NCBI RefSeq assembly: GCF_036059255.1
Contig: NZ_CP107947.1
Location: 4,278,001-4,342,000, forward strand
Direction of reading: 5' to 3'
From: Micromonospora sp. NBC_00389
GTDB lineage: Bacteria; Actinomycetota; Actinomycetes; Mycobacteriales; Micromonosporaceae
DNA length: 64,000 nt
Made by a program: the position numbers and the translations under genes. A model generated the notes under the pieces. That model ran no database searches. It was not told the DNA's origin and worked only from the letters and a program-made list of their open reading frames with translations. Shown here piece by piece: positions 63,926-64,000 of the stretch. Positions within the stretch are counted from its first letter, which is position 1, and each line of letters begins with the position of its first letter.

Positions 63926-64000
63926 CCAGCGTGGGCAGCCGAGATGAGAGCGACAGCCCGGGCGCCTCGACCGAAGCCGGGCCGGGCCGGGCCGGGGTCG

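Noticed and set aside
1..64000. CRISPR arrays, tRNA or rRNA genes
   Set aside because: I saw no regularly spaced direct repeats of CRISPR size, no tRNA cloverleaf ending in CCA-type acceptor context and no rRNA-like sequence by reading; a dedicated scan could still find a tRNA.

Overview
The window is high-GC DNA with GTG/ATG starts, Tat signals, leaderless promoters and actinobacterial gene families. It is probably a Micromonosporaceae-like actinomycete chromosome; this is inferred from gene content, not a database match. Much of it is accessory: at least nine transposon or IS pieces, two serine-recombinase remnants, a tyrosine-integrase remnant and several decayed genes.

Layout. 1-1.85 kb: an IS630-type transposase fragment interrupted by a decayed IS. 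1.86-7.9 kb: a secreted protein, a large secreted ThuA/sugar-dehydrogenase-fold/PKD protein and a Tat-exported sugar isomerase-like protein. 8-13.4 kb: an intact IS beside the 3' part of a polymorphic toxin gene whose HINT domain is split by an ISAs1-type element with a perfect 10-bp target duplication, followed by a likely immunity gene. 13.5-18 kb: recombinase and IS debris flanking a two-gene operon, a caspase-like protease fused to a complete c-di-GMP EAL phosphodiesterase plus a small partner resembling the EACC1 component of actinobacterial conflict systems. This is my main candidate for a little-described system.

18.1-38.3 kb is a coherent sialoglycan-foraging locus. It holds two FadR-type GntR regulators, a family-5 ABC importer with a permease-ATPase fusion, an N-acetylneuraminate-lyase/DHDPS-family enzyme, a CE7-type esterase, three secreted sialidases (two with LamG-like domains), a GH42 beta-galactosidase and a tandem SGNH esterase. 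A 15-bp palindrome, consensus GGACATCCYAYGTCC, occurs upstream of essentially every transcription unit of this locus and probably defines a local regulon. The secreted enzymes would strip acetyl groups, sialic acid and galactose from glycans; the importer and lyase would take up and split sialic acid. No NanK/NanE kinase or epimerase is present here.

38.4-45.1 kb: IS debris, a YeiH-type exporter with a divergent LysR regulator, and a graveyard (trpB2 with frameshift and amber codon, SH3b fragment, GH84 with mutated catalytic Asp, LuxR tail). 45.3-50.2 kb: TetR/NTF2-like pair, an ISL3 element, quinone oxidoreductase, MarR regulator and FMN reductase. 50.5-55.6 kb: integrase remnant and a divergent pair, an Hsp70-like membrane protein and a LysM-BTAD membrane regulator. 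56-64 kb: a cassette-like series of single small genes (SUKH-like, membrane, GNAT, DinB-like, TPR, DUF4253-like, PNPOx-like), several apparently leaderless, separated by at least six copies of an interspersed repeat, ending in an IS110 fragment.
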